Source: Rhizobium leguminosarum (lineage in GTDB: Bacteria; Pseudomonadota; Alphaproteobacteria; Rhizobiales; Rhizobiaceae). From it: DNA of 64,000 nucleotides. The DNA lies in NCBI RefSeq assembly GCF_002953715.1, contig NZ_CP025012.1, positions 2,852,001 to 2,916,000 of the forward strand, in the 5' to 3' direction. Below the pieces are notes generated by a model. The model was not told where the DNA came from and did not search any database. It saw only the letters and a list, made by a program, of their open reading frames with translations. Shown here one piece after another: positions 40,684 through 49,845 of this stretch (positions are counted from its first letter, which is position 1; each line of letters starts with the position of its first letter). The position numbers and the translations under genes were made by a program.

Positions 40684-43161
40684 ATGAGCAATAGTTTCGA
40701 CGATATGCCCTTCTTCGACGAAGAGCCGGGCGAGATGGCGCGCAAGCCGCAGCCGCCTGCCGCACCCGCCGAAAGAGCGCCCGTCGCCAGCGGCATCGCG
40801 GCGCGCGCCATGGCGGCTCGTGACGGCGGCAAGCGGCCGGATTACCTCGCCGGGCTGAACCCCGAGCAGACCGAGGCCGTCGAAACGTTGGAAGGCCCCG
40901 TCCTCGTGCTGGCCGGCGCCGGCACCGGCAAGACGCGCGTACTGACGACCCGCATCGCCCATATCCTCAACACCGGCCGTGCCTTCCCCTCGCAGATCCT
41001 CGCCGTCACCTTTACCAACAAGGCGGCCCGCGAGATGAAGGAGCGCATCGCGCTGCTCGTCGGTGGCGCCGTGGAAGGCATGCCCTGGCTCGGCACCTTC
41101 CATTCGATCGGCGTCAAACTTCTGCGCCGCCACGGCGAGCTCGTCGGCCTCCGCTCCGATTTCACCATTCTCGACACTGACGACGTCGTCCGCCTGATCA
41201 AGCAGTTGATCCAGGCCGAAGGCCTCGACGACAAGCGCTGGCCGGCCAAGCAGTTCGCCGGCATGATCGATACCTGGAAGAACAAGGGTCTCGGCCCCGC
41301 CGATATACCCGAGGGCGACGCCCGCGCCTTTGCCAACGGCCGCGGCCGCGATCTCTATGTCGCCTATCAGGCCCGCCTGACGACGCTGAACGCCTGCGAT
41401 TTCGGCGATCTGCTGATGCACCCGATCGCGATCTTCCGCAAGAATCCCGACCTCTTGAAGGAATATCACGGCCGCTTCCGCTATATCCTCGTCGACGAGT
41501 ACCAGGACACCAACACTGCCCAATATATGTGGCTCAGGCTTCTCGCCCAGCGCCCCAAGGGCGAGTTGCAGAACGTCTGTTGCGTCGGCGACGACGACCA
41601 GTCGATCTATGGCTGGCGCGGCGCGGAGGTCGACAATATCCTGCGCTTCGAAAAGGATTTTCCCGGCGCCAAGGTCATCAAGCTCGAGCGCAACTATCGT
41701 TCGACCGAACATATCCTCGGGGCCGCTGCCCATCTGATCGCCCATAATGAGGGCCGCCTCGGCAAGACGCTGTTCACCGACCGCTCCGATCCAGACGACG
41801 CCAAGGTGCAGGTCCACGCCTCCTGGGATTCGGAGGAGGAAGCCCGCGCCATCGGCGAGGAGATCGAGCAGCTCCAGCGCGGCAAGCATCTGCTGAACGA
41901 CATGGCGATCCTCGTGCGCGCCTCCTTCCAGATGCGCGAATTCGAAGACCGCTTCGTCACCCTCGGCCTCAACTACCGTGTCATCGGCGGCCCGCGCTTC
42001 TACGAGCGCCTGGAAATCCGCGATGCCATGGCCTATTTCCGCCTGGTCGCCCAAGCCTCCGACGACCTCGCTTTTGAGCGCATTATCAACACGCCGAAGC
42101 GCGGCCTCGGCGATACGACGGTGCGCGCGCTGCACGACTATGCCCGTGCTCGCGACATTCCGATGCTTGCGGCTGCAGCCGACATCATCGAGACGGACGA
42201 GCTGAAGCCGAAAGCGCGAAAAGCCCTCTTCGACGTGATTCAATCTTTCCGCCGTTGGCAGGAACTGCTTGAAAACACACCGCATACCGAACTTGCCGAG
42301 CAGATCCTCGAAGAGTCCGGCTATACCGATATGTGGAAGAACGATAAGAGCGCCGAAGCGCCCGGCCGCCTTGAAAACCTCAAGGAACTCATCCGCTCGA
42401 TGGAAAGCTTCGAGTCGATGCGCGGCTTCCTCGAACACGTCTCGCTCGTCATGGATGCCGAGACCAACGAGAACCTCGACGCCGTCTCGATCATGACGCT
42501 GCACTCGGCCAAGGGCCTGGAATTCGACACCGTCTTCCTGCCCGGCTGGGAGGAAGGTCTCTTTCCGCACCAGCGTTCGCTGGATGAGAGCGGCCGCGCC
42601 GGCTTGGAGGAGGAACGCCGCCTCGCCTATGTCGGCATCACCCGCGCCAAGCACCGCTGTCACATCTGGTTCGTCTCCAACCGCCGCATCCATGGCCTCT
42701 GGCAATCGACCCTGCCCTCGCGTTTCCTTGACGAACTGCCGGTCACCCATGTCGAGGTCGCCGAAATGGAGCAGAGCTACGGCGGTTACGGCCGCGGCGG
42801 CTACGGCCAGTCGCGCTTCGACAAGGCCGAACCCTTCGCCAACTCCTATTCCACCCCCGGCTGGAAACGCGCCCAGGCCAACAAGACCGATGCTACCCGA
42901 GACAACTGGGGCACCCGCTCCGGCCACGCCGTCGAACGCATCGGCTACGGCGAAAGCGGCCCGAAGGGGCGCACGATCGAAGGCGAGCTGGTGGCGAAAT
43001 CGACCTCATCGGAACCGTCGAGGTTCACCCTCGGCGACCGCGTGTTCCACCTGAAATTCGGCAACGGCAACATCACCGGCATCGAAGGCAACAAGCTGAC
43101 GATCGAGTTCGACCGGGCGGGACAGAAGCGGGTGCTGGATGGGTTCGTCGAGCGCGTGTGA
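40684..43161 (+). CDS. UvrD/PcrA-family ATP-dependent DNA helicase (superfamily 1A)
   Basis: This 825-residue helicase has all SF1A motifs. Walker A is AGAGTGKT with K83. QILAVTFTNKAAREMKERIA is motif Ia. YILVDEYQDTNTAQY is motif II. VGDDDQSIYGWRGA is motif III, and KLERNYRSTEHIL is motif IV. The motif V/VI region contains IMTLHSAKGLEFDTVFLPGW and EERRLAYVGITRAKHRCHIW. It moves 3' to 5' on single-stranded DNA in excision and mismatch repair and clears stalled replication forks. The N-terminal ~55 residues are a Pro/Ala-rich extension, and the C-terminus carries a Gly/Tyr-rich linker plus a Tudor-like RNA-polymerase-binding tail (FTLGDRVFHLKFGNGNITGI). It may be uvrD or a second paralogue; the symbol is left blank. 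Confidence 0.93.
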   Translation: MSNSFDDMPFFDEEPGEMARKPQPPAAPAERAPVASGIAARAMAARDGGKRPDYLAGLNPEQTEAVETLEGPVLVLAGAGTGKTRVLTTRIAHILNTGRAFPSQILAVTFTNKAAREMKERIALLVGGAVEGMPWLGTFHSIGVKLLRRHGELVGLRSDFTILDTDDVVRLIKQLIQAEGLDDKRWPAKQFAGMIDTWKNKGLGPADIPEGDARAFANGRGRDLYVAYQARLTTLNACDFGDLLMHPIAIFRKNPDLLKEYHGRFRYILVDEYQDTNTAQYMWLRLLAQRPKGELQNVCCVGDDDQSIYGWRGAEVDNILRFEKDFPGAKVIKLERNYRSTEHILGAAAHLIAHNEGRLGKTLFTDRSDPDDAKVQVHASWDSEEEARAIGEEIEQLQRGKHLLNDMAILVRASFQMREFEDRFVTLGLNYRVIGGPRFYERLEIRDAMAYFRLVAQASDDLAFERIINTPKRGLGDTTVRALHDYARARDIPMLAAAADIIETDELKPKARKALFDVIQSFRRWQELLENTPHTELAEQILEESGYTDMWKNDKSAEAPGRLENLKELIRSMESFESMRGFLEHVSLVMDAETNENLDAVSIMTLHSAKGLEFDTVFLPGWEEGLFPHQRSLDESGRAGLEEERRLAYVGITRAKHRCHIWFVSNRRIHGLWQSTLPSRFLDELPVTHVEVAEMEQSYGGYGRGGYGQSRFDKAEPFANSYSTPGWKRAQANKTDATRDNWGTRSGHAVERIGYGESGPKGRTIEGELVAKSTSSEPSRFTLGDRVFHLKFGNGNITGIEGNKLTIEFDRAGQKRVLDGFVERV

Positions 43162-43187
43162 CCTCGCGTCAGCACGACGCGAAACGC

Positions 43188-43535
43188 TCACCCAAGCATC
43201 CGCATCCTTCCGAGCCCGAGAATATCGTTGACGAGGGCGATGCCCATTCCCGCAGCGACTATCCCCAATCCGATCAGAAAGAGCCGACGCGACCGATCAT
43301 ATTTGACGGCGATGAGTGAGTCGCGCGCCAGCAGATCGGCGAAGACCTTCACCTGGATGGCGATGCCGACGACGAGGAACAGCATCGGCAGGATATCGAT
43401 GCGGCTCCAGTCGTTGGGATTGGAAACCCAGACACTGATAAAATTAAGGGAGAAACCGAGGATGATCCCGGCCGCCGTCAGCGATCCGTTGCGGAACGTC
43501 GCATCGATCTTTTCGTCTGGATCTGGCTCGGACAT
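43188..43535 (-). CDS. Small membrane protein of unknown function
   Basis: This 115-residue protein begins MSEPDPDEKIDATFRNGSLT and has about three hydrophobic segments (AAGIILGFSLNFISVWV; DILPMLFLVVGIAIQVKVFA; LFLIGLGIVAAGMGIALVND). I do not recognise a named family. The ATG at 43535 has GGAG seven bases upstream; the frame runs further upstream but that part lacks support. It is convergent with the helicase gene, 26 bp apart. No function can be assigned. Confidence 0.7.
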   Translation of the reverse strand: MSEPDPDEKIDATFRNGSLTAAGIILGFSLNFISVWVSNPNDWSRIDILPMLFLVVGIAIQVKVFADLLARDSLIAVKYDRSRRLFLIGLGIVAAGMGIALVNDILGLGRMRMLG

Positions 43536-43933
43536 GGCTTCGCTCCGGCTTGCTGCTGAGGCAAGAAAGGCAGAAATCGCGGCAGGGAGCAAGATCGGCT
43601 TGGCATAGCGCTTCGGGAAGGCGGACGAAATGCCGCAGCGGCGGAGAGCTGGTATATCGCCCATCGCCCCTTCCGCAAGCCGCGCCGGCGCGATCTCCTG
43701 CTATCGCAGGCATGCGCTTCCGCTCGCCGGAACCCATCGATCGCCAAAAAAGCCAATAATTCCAATGAAACAGTTTTGGTAACCGAAAGGTTAACGTGCG
43801 TCGCCCCGTGCCGTCAATCGCACTTCTGCCCTGTCAAAACGTCGCTTTGACGCCTTGCGCAAATCAGCTTAGCCCAAAGGCTGCCCGCCCATGAAAGGCA
43901 GGCTTCACGACGAACTTTTCAAAGGAGGTTCAA
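43536..43933. other. Intergenic region before the EF-hand gene
   Basis: This 398-bp gap has no gene I can support. It contains a TAACC-GAAA-GGTTA hairpin at about 43782-43796 and a C/G-rich stem (GCCTGCC-like) near 43886-43910. Neither has a T run, so they are not clear terminators. The promoter of the EF-hand gene must lie here, but no good hexamers were found by eye. Confidence 0.4.
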
Positions 43934-44431
43934 GTGACCAGTGTTTCATCTCTCGGCAGCACAGTAACCCAGTACCAGTCTCCGCTTTCCAGCCTCGACA
44001 AGAATGGCGACGGCGTCATTTCGGCCGACGAGTTGGCCGCCGCCTCGCAGTCCTCGACATCGGGCACGGCGTCGACCGACAGCGACGACAGCAGCACCGA
44101 CATCGTCAAGAAGATCACCGCCGACATTCTGTCGCTGATGCTGTCCATGCAGAAAACCGACAGCAGCGACGATCAGGGCGACGGCAGCGATCAGAGCGAC
44201 GACGATTCCAAGGGCGTCTTCGCTGCGATGGATACCAATGGCGACGGCAAGTTGACCGAGTCCGAATTCCTCGCCGCCGATCCGAACAGCATCAAGACGT
44301 CAGGTGATAGCGATCCGCTCCTCACCAAGGTGCTGAGCGACATGCAGACGGCCCTTCAGGCCTACCGCAATACCTACGGCGCTTCCGCCGCAGCAGGCGA
44401 TTCCGCAGCCGAAGACGCGGCGGCGGTCTAG
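43934..44431 (+). CDS. EF-hand calcium-binding protein
   Basis: This 165-residue acidic protein has two canonical 12-residue EF-hand loops. DKNGDGVISADE (22-33) and DTNGDGKLTESE (100-111) both have the 1-3-5-12 oxygen ligands and a central Gly. Between them is a Ser/Asp-rich region and an amphipathic helix (DIVKKITADILSLMLSMQK). No signal peptide is visible. The start is GTG at 43934, preceded by a perfect AGGAGG seven bases upstream, the strongest ribosome site in this region, so high expression is likely. Rhizobium etli has a secreted EF-hand protein (calsymin, CasA) with three repeats; this is a shorter, different protein. Partner unknown. Confidence 0.8.
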   Translation: MTSVSSLGSTVTQYQSPLSSLDKNGDGVISADELAAASQSSTSGTASTDSDDSSTDIVKKITADILSLMLSMQKTDSSDDQGDGSDQSDDDSKGVFAAMDTNGDGKLTESEFLAADPNSIKTSGDSDPLLTKVLSDMQTALQAYRNTYGASAAAGDSAAEDAAAV

Positions 44432-44769
44432 CCGGCCGAGATCCGGGCTCTGCCGGGGGAGCCTCGATCCATTGATGTCGCGCAAAAGCGTCCTACGCAG
44501 GCAGATCGATTTGCCGGCAATTGCCACCGTCGCGGGCCGTGTCTGCGATCCGGAAATCATGCTCGAGCCGTCCCCATCCCTCCGCTCCATTTCAACACGA
44601 GAACCGCCGCCAGCTATCGCAATGATTGCATTAGAGCATTCTGTTTCAACGACTTACTACCGCTAGTGCCAGAATTAACACTTGCGCGTCCGCGCCTGGA
44701 AATCCACTAGTTGATCCATTCAGTGTGCTTGGCGTCTTACACTGCAATAAAACGAAGGGATTGGCCTTG
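44432..44769. other. Intergenic region before pncA
   Basis: This 338-bp gap holds no gene. A fragment resembling part of the dispersed repeats (GATGTCGCGCAAAAGCG, 44473-44489) and a TAGAGCATTCTG word (44634-44645) resemble family A and B repeats but are too short to call. A weak TTGATC...TCTTAC promoter-like pair lies near 44712-44740. Confidence 0.35.
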
Positions 44770-45396
44770 ATGAAAGCGCTGCTGCTCGTCGATATTCAGA
44801 ACGGCTTCTGTCCGGGCGGCAATCTGCCGGTGCCAGAGGGCGACAAGGTGGTTCCCGTCGCAAACAGGCTGATCGACAGCGGCAAATACGATTTGATCGT
44901 CGCCTCGCAGGACTGGCATCCGCCTGGACACGGCAGCTTTGCCTCCGCCCATCCGGGTGCCGCCCCCTTCGAGATGGGGGAACTGTCGGGCAAACCGCAG
45001 ATGATGTGGCCCGACCACTGCATTCAGGGTACGCTTGATGCCGAACTGCATCCCGAGCTCAAATCCGAAGAGATCGACCTGATCCAGCAGAAGGGCGAGA
45101 ATCCCTATATCGATAGCTATTCGGCCTTCCGCGACAATGACCGCGATGCCTCGACCGGCCTTTCCGATTTCCTCGAGGACCAGGGCGTCACCGACCTTGA
45201 CGTCTGCGGACTGGCAACCGACTATTGCGTCAAATTCTCTGCGCTCGACGCGCTGGAGATGATGCCTGGTGTCCACGTGCGCTTCATCAAGGATGCAAGC
45301 CGCGGCATCACACCCGAAGGCGTCACCGCCGCCATCGAGGAAATGCGGGCGCATGGCATCGCGATCATTGACAGCGCCAGGGTCCTCGCCGGCTAG
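44770..45396 (+). CDS. pncA: Nicotinamidase (pyrazinamidase/isochorismatase family)
   Basis: PncA hydrolyses nicotinamide to nicotinate in NAD salvage. The 208-residue protein has the catalytic triad D8 (LLLVDIQNGF), K108 (QQKGENPYIDSY) and C153 (GLATDYCVKFSALDA). The metal site residues D48 and H50 are in ASQDWHPPGH, with H83 in MMWPDHC. The ATG at 44770 (MKALLLVD) is preferred over a frame start 15 codons earlier. It stands alone, with a helicase and an EF-hand gene upstream and a RibD-like reductase gene downstream. Confidence 0.93.
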   Translation: MKALLLVDIQNGFCPGGNLPVPEGDKVVPVANRLIDSGKYDLIVASQDWHPPGHGSFASAHPGAAPFEMGELSGKPQMMWPDHCIQGTLDAELHPELKSEEIDLIQQKGENPYIDSYSAFRDNDRDASTGLSDFLEDQGVTDLDVCGLATDYCVKFSALDALEMMPGVHVRFIKDASRGITPEGVTAAIEEMRAHGIAIIDSARVLAG

Positions 45397-45495
45397 TTTA
45401 GCTCGGATAACGCCCGAAAAAATCGCATCGAATGTCGGATCGGTGCAAGTCAATCCGTCCTTGGCTCTGAACGCACCAATAGTGGGAGTTGAGAG

Positions 45496-46161
45496 ATGAG
45501 AAAGTTAGTTGCTGCCGCCTTCGTGAGTTTGGACGGCGTCATGCAGGCGCCCGGCGGGCCGCGGGAGGATCCGACCGGCGGCTTCACTCAGGGCGGCTGG
45601 ACTGTCAACTATTGGGACGAGCCGATGGGCCAGTTCATGGGCGGGATCTTTACCGACCCCTTCGAACTGCTGCTTGGCCGCAAGACCTACGAAATCTTCG
45701 CCGCGCACTGGCCCTTCGTCGGGAAAGACGATCCGATCGGCAAGGTCTTCAACGCCGTGACCAAATATGTCGCGACCACGTCCACGCGGCCGTTCACCTG
45801 GGCAAATTCCGTTGCCCTGCGCGGCGATGCAGCTGCCGAAATCGCCCGGTTGAAGCAGCAGGATGGCCCCGTCCTCCTGACACAGGGCAGCAGCGGCCTG
45901 TTGCAGACCCTATTGGCGCATGACCTGATCGACGAGCTCCGGCTTCTGACTTTCCCGCTCGTGCTTGGCCCGGGCAAACGCGTGTTCGGTCAAGGCGCCA
46001 AGCCGGAGGCGCTGAAGCTCACCGCCACCACGGTATCGACGACAGGCGTCATCATGAGCGTCTACGAGCGTGCTGGCGCAATCAAGACAGGCTCGTTCGA
46101 ACTGGCGCAGCCCTCGGAGGCCGAAATCGCCCGCCGGGAGCGGATGAAGCGCGAAGGCTGA
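45496..46161 (+). CDS. Dihydrofolate reductase-like (RibD C-terminal domain) protein
   Basis: This 221-residue protein begins MRKLVAAAFVSLDGVMQAPG, the typical start of the RibD_C/YwjB-like group. It contains GRKTYEIFAAHWP, the NADPH-binding segment EIARLKQQDGPVLLTQGSSG and the late LRLLTFPLVLGPGKRVFGQG motif. These proteins reduce diverse substrates; they are not classical FolA. The ATG at 45496 has GGGAG about eight bases upstream. It is a stand-alone gene. Confidence 0.85.
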   Translation: MRKLVAAAFVSLDGVMQAPGGPREDPTGGFTQGGWTVNYWDEPMGQFMGGIFTDPFELLLGRKTYEIFAAHWPFVGKDDPIGKVFNAVTKYVATTSTRPFTWANSVALRGDAAAEIARLKQQDGPVLLTQGSSGLLQTLLAHDLIDELRLLTFPLVLGPGKRVFGQGAKPEALKLTATTVSTTGVIMSVYERAGAIKTGSFELAQPSEAEIARRERMKREG

Positions 46162-46261
46162 ATGCCTCTGCATTCTGCGATTGCTGGCCGCGACGCCACC
46201 GCGTCCCGTTATGGGCTGCAGCGCAGCGCGCCCTTTTTAATGCGCAAGGAACGCCGTAAAC

Positions 46262-46525
46262 CTATGCAGCAGTGCCCTTGTTCTTGTCGTCTCGCTCCAG
46301 CAGATAGATGTCCTCGGCCAGGTCCTCCATCTTCCTCAGAAGCGCGGCATGCGCATCGCGAAGGCCCTGATTGTAATAATGGGCGCCGATCTCGTCCGCG
46401 AAGAAATCGAGCAGGAATTCCGCCGGCAGCACGCCAATCGGCTGGTCGAGCTCGGCCTCGAAATAGCGGCGAATGCTGGCAACGATCGTCGCCTTCGCCT
46501 CCTTCGAAAATTCGATCTTCTTCAT
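46262..46525 (-). CDS. DUF2164 family protein
   Basis: This 87-residue protein (MKKIEFSKEAKATIVASIRR, then YFEAELDQPIGVLPAEFLLD) matches the DUF2164 family, small proteins with the pattern F..ELde.ig...a..ll.f....iG..yYNQG. YYNQGLRDAHAALL is the conserved end. The second of two adjacent ATGs (46525) is chosen because GAGG lies 5 nt upstream. Function unknown; it is divergent from azlC. Confidence 0.8.
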   Translation of the reverse strand: MKKIEFSKEAKATIVASIRRYFEAELDQPIGVLPAEFLLDFFADEIGAHYYNQGLRDAHAALLRKMEDLAEDIYLLERDDKNKGTAA

Positions 46526-46656
46526 CATTGCCTCTTTGCCAAATGCGATCGGGACTTTGATGGTTCAGCAAAATCGATTGGTCAATCAAGGAAATTCAAT
46601 TGCCGTTGAAAGCCATAGACCATAAGGGAAACCTGAATTCCAACAGGAAAGATCGT

Positions 46657-47388
46657 ATGAATCGCGCCGACTTTGTTGAAGGTTTGCGGGGTGGCTCCGC
46701 CGTTGCGCTGGCATCCGCGCCCTTTGGCGCTCTCTTCGGAGCGCTTGCGGTCGAAAACGGCTTGTCGCTCTCCGAAACCGCCTTCATGAGCGCCACCGTC
46801 TACGCCGGCGCCAGCCAGATGGTCGGCATCGAACTCTTCGGTCACAATGTCCACGCCTGGCTGATCGTGCTGTCGATCCTCGCCGTCAATTTCCGCCACG
46901 TGCTCTATTCGGCGGCGCTGGCGCGCTACATCGGCCATTTCACGCCGGTACAGAAATTCTTCACCTTTTTCCTGCTCGTCGATCCGCAATTCGCCGAAGC
47001 GGTAAAGCGCGGCGAGTCCGGCCGGCAACTCACCTTCGCCTGGTATTTCGGCTTCGCCATCATCATCTACATTCCCTGGGTGCTGATCAGCGTCGCCGGC
47101 GGCATGCTCGGCGGCTTCATTGGCGATCCCAAGGCCATCGGCCTCGACATCCTGCTACCGGCTTATTTCCTCGGCATCGTCCTCGGCTTCCGCAAGCGAG
47201 ACAATTTCCTGCCGGTGGCGCTCGTCAGCGCGGTGGCTTCCGTGCTCGCCTACCGCTATGTCGGCTCGCCCTGGCATGTCAGCCTCGGCGCCGCCGCCGG
47301 CATCGTGCTCGCCGCCGTGCTGCCTTTACCGCTGCAAGAGCCTGATCTCGAAGCCGACGCCCTTCAATCCGAAGTGCACGAGGTCTGA
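46657..47388 (+). CDS. azlC: AzlC-type branched-chain amino-acid exporter, large subunit
   Basis: This 243-residue membrane protein has about seven hydrophobic segments. RGGSAVALASAPFGALFGAL at the N-terminus and TAFMSATVYAGASQMVGIEL are typical of AzlC. AzlC and AzlD together export branched-chain amino acids and analogues. The ATG at 46657 has AGGA nine bases upstream; a longer frame starting at 46600 lacks support. azlD starts 3 bp after the stop. Confidence 0.9.
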   Translation: MNRADFVEGLRGGSAVALASAPFGALFGALAVENGLSLSETAFMSATVYAGASQMVGIELFGHNVHAWLIVLSILAVNFRHVLYSAALARYIGHFTPVQKFFTFFLLVDPQFAEAVKRGESGRQLTFAWYFGFAIIIYIPWVLISVAGGMLGGFIGDPKAIGLDILLPAYFLGIVLGFRKRDNFLPVALVSAVASVLAYRYVGSPWHVSLGAAAGIVLAAVLPLPLQEPDLEADALQSEVHEV

Positions 47389-47391
47389 GTC

Positions 47392-47700
47392 ATGGAATTC
47401 GATCTTCACATGGCGCTCGTCATCCTCGCCGCAGCAGCAGCCACCTTCGCCACCCGCATCGGCGGCTATATCCTCATCACCCGAATGAAGAGCATTCCCC
47501 CACGCATGGAAGCGGCGCTGAATGCCGTACCGGCCGCCGTGCTGACGACGCTGGTTGCACCCGCCTTCTTCATCGGCGGCTGGGAATCGAAGCTGGCGCT
47601 GATCGTCGCCCTCTTCATTGGCCTGCGCTTCACCCATACATGGATGCTGGTCGCCGCCTGGATCGTCGTGATGGTCTGGCGCCATGCCGGCGGGTTCTGA
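47392..47700 (+). CDS. azlD: AzlD-type branched-chain amino-acid exporter, small subunit
   Basis: This 102-residue membrane protein has three or four hydrophobic segments (LHMALVILAAAAATFATRIG; ALNAVPAAVLTTLVAPAFF; TWMLVAAWIVVMVW). The first segment with ATRIGGY and the MEAALNAVPAAVL motif are diagnostic of AzlD. It forms a two-component exporter with AzlC, translationally linked 3 bp downstream. The next gene is convergent. Confidence 0.9.
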   Translation: MEFDLHMALVILAAAAATFATRIGGYILITRMKSIPPRMEAALNAVPAAVLTTLVAPAFFIGGWESKLALIVALFIGLRFTHTWMLVAAWIVVMVWRHAGGF

Positions 47701-47730
47701 GCACCGGCACGGGGCCGGCGCCCAGACATC

Positions 47731-49566
47731 TTAGTATTCCAGCGGCAGCGTCGCGTTTTCGAGCCACGCCCTGACATCGTGATCATGGATCAGCGGCATC
47801 AGCGCCTCGCAGGTGCGGCGATGATAGTCGTTGAACCAATGCAGCTCGTCATGGGTCAGCAGCTCGGGAATGACCAGGCTGCGGTCGATCGGGCAGAAAG
47901 TCAGCGTCTCGAATCCGAGCATCGGCGCATCGCCGCCCTCGATCTCTTCGGCCCCGCGCACATAGATCAGGTTCTCGATGCGGATGCCGAAGCTGCCGGG
48001 CCGGTAATAGCCCGGCTCGTTCGAAAGGATCATGCCGGGCAGCAGTTCCTGCGTCGAAAGCCTGGAGATGCGCTGCGGCCCCTCATGCACCGAAAGATAG
48101 GAGCCGACGCCGTGGCCTGTGCCGTGAGCGAAATCGGCGCCGGCCCGCCACAGCGCGATGCGCGCCAGCGGATCGAGATCGCAGCCGCGCGTGCCCTTCG
48201 GGAAACGCGCGGTGCTGATGTCTATCATCCCTTTCAGCACCAGCGTGAAGAAGCGCCGATGCTCTTCCGATACCGAGCCGATGCCGACGGTGCGGGTGAT
48301 GTCGGTCGTGCCGTTGATATATTGCGCGCCGGAATCGATCAGGAAGAGTTCGCCGGCCTCGATCATCCGGTTGGTCTCGGTCGTCACGCGGTAATGCATG
48401 ATCGCCGCATGTTCGCCGGCGCCGGAAATCGTGTCGAAGGAAATGTCCTTCAGCGGGTTCTGCATGCTCTGGCCGACGCGGGCGCGCGCCGCTTCGAGAT
48501 GCTCGGCAGCTGCGATCTCGCTCACCGTGCCGGGCTTCGTCTGCGACAGCCAATAGAGGAATTCCACCATCGCCGCACCGTCCTGCAGATGCGCGGCGGC
48601 CGAGCCGTTAATCTCGACGTCGTTCTTCACTGCGCGCGGCAACTTGGCGGGATCGGCGCCCTCCACCACGTCGCCGCCCGCCTTGCGGATGATCTCCGCC
48701 AGCGCATAGGAGGCGATATCAGGATCGATCAGCACGCGGCCGCCATCCCTCGAAACGGCAGCCAACCTCTCCTCCAGCGCCGAGGGCGGCAGCTGCGTAC
48801 AGAACTGCGCAAGATAGGCCTCCGGCTCGATGCCGGTCTTGCGCTTGTCGAGGAAGATCTCGGCCCGGCCGTCGGCATGGATGATGGCGCGCGCCAGCGG
48901 ATGCGGCGTGTGCGGCACGTCGGCGCCGCGGATATTGAAGGTCCAGGCGACAGAAGAGGGATCGGCGATCAACACCGCCGCAAGATTCTTCTTCGAAAGA
49001 TCGGCGGCGATCGTCGCGATCTTCTCTCTCGCCAGCACGCCGGCCTGCGCGACGTTCTGGATGCTGACCGCGCCGAGCGGCTCGGCCGGCCGGTCGCTCC
49101 AAAGCCTGTCGAGCGGATTGTGCGGCAGGAAGACCAGCGTGCCGCCGATCTGCGAAAGGGCTCTTTCCAGACGGCGCACCTCGGCACCCGCATGCAGCCA
49201 GGGGTCGATGCCGAGCCGCAAGCCATTGCTGCCGTTTGCGGCAAGCCAGACATGCGGCGGCTCGTTGACGAGATCGCCGCCCGAAAAGACCGAACCGTCG
49301 ACCTGTTCGGCAAGCTGCGTCACATAGCGCCCGTCGACGAAGACGATCGCCTGCGTGCGCAGGATGAGCGCAATGCCCGCGGAACCGGTAAAGCCCGTCA
49401 GCCACGCGAGACGCTCGGAGCCTGCAGGAACATATTCGCCGTTGAACTCGTCGGCTCGCGGCACGAGGAAGGCGTCGATGCCGAGCGAATCGAAACCGGC
49501 CCGCAGCGCCGATACACGATCCCTGCCGAATTGCGGCGTGGAGGTAACCTCGAAAGACTGGAACAT
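47731..49566 (-). CDS. Xaa-Pro aminopeptidase (aminopeptidase P family, long form)
   Basis: This 611-residue M24 metallopeptidase removes N-terminal residues before proline. It has two creatinase-like N-terminal domains (to ~310) and a pita-bread catalytic domain. Metal ligands fall in LFLIDSGAQYINGTTDITRT (two Asp), HGTGHGVGSYLSVHEGPQRI (His) and SNEPGYYRPGSFGIRIENLI (Glu, Glu). The long form resembles eukaryotic/soluble APP1 rather than E. coli PepP. The ATG at 49566 (MFQSFEVTST) is chosen. The gene is convergent with azlCD. Confidence 0.92.
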   Translation of the reverse strand: MFQSFEVTSTPQFGRDRVSALRAGFDSLGIDAFLVPRADEFNGEYVPAGSERLAWLTGFTGSAGIALILRTQAIVFVDGRYVTQLAEQVDGSVFSGGDLVNEPPHVWLAANGSNGLRLGIDPWLHAGAEVRRLERALSQIGGTLVFLPHNPLDRLWSDRPAEPLGAVSIQNVAQAGVLAREKIATIAADLSKKNLAAVLIADPSSVAWTFNIRGADVPHTPHPLARAIIHADGRAEIFLDKRKTGIEPEAYLAQFCTQLPPSALEERLAAVSRDGGRVLIDPDIASYALAEIIRKAGGDVVEGADPAKLPRAVKNDVEINGSAAAHLQDGAAMVEFLYWLSQTKPGTVSEIAAAEHLEAARARVGQSMQNPLKDISFDTISGAGEHAAIMHYRVTTETNRMIEAGELFLIDSGAQYINGTTDITRTVGIGSVSEEHRRFFTLVLKGMIDISTARFPKGTRGCDLDPLARIALWRAGADFAHGTGHGVGSYLSVHEGPQRISRLSTQELLPGMILSNEPGYYRPGSFGIRIENLIYVRGAEEIEGGDAPMLGFETLTFCPIDRSLVIPELLTHDELHWFNDYHRRTCEALMPLIHDHDVRAWLENATLPLEY

Positions 49567-49689
49567 GCTGGAAACCCGAATGATTGATACGAATCCGGTT
49601 AATGGGATGCCGGTCATGTTAGCGAAATTTCAACCGATGGGGAGAAAAAGCGACCAAACGAGTCGAAACCTCTGGGGCCGCTCAACATT

Positions 49690-49735
49690 TTGACAGAACT
49701 GTGACGCCAAACGTTAATTTGGCACGCTTTATGCA
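49690..49735 (+). promoter_or_regulatory. Overlapping sigma70-like and sigma54-like promoters before the 57-residue gene
   Basis: TTGACA (49690-49695) and GTTAAT (49713-49718) are 17 bp apart. Immediately downstream TTGGCACG-CTTT-ATGCA (49719-49735) matches the sigma54 consensus (TGGCACG-N4-TTGCA) with one mismatch. Its GG and GC doublets have exactly ten bases between them, as required. A sigma54 start would be near 49746, about 100 bp before the small ORF. Confidence 0.55.
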
Positions 49736-49845
49736 TTGGCCGCATGGCTCCCATGAGCGAAACCCTCTGCCTCCGCATTTCAGAATAGCTATATAGGCGT
49801 CATCGAACGGTTCGCGATGAACCTATAAAAAAAGGAATTCTTGAA

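Noticed and set aside
40675..42927. A 750-residue open frame opposite the UvrD-type helicase
   Set aside because: Same reason; the helicase on the other strand has all SF1A motifs.
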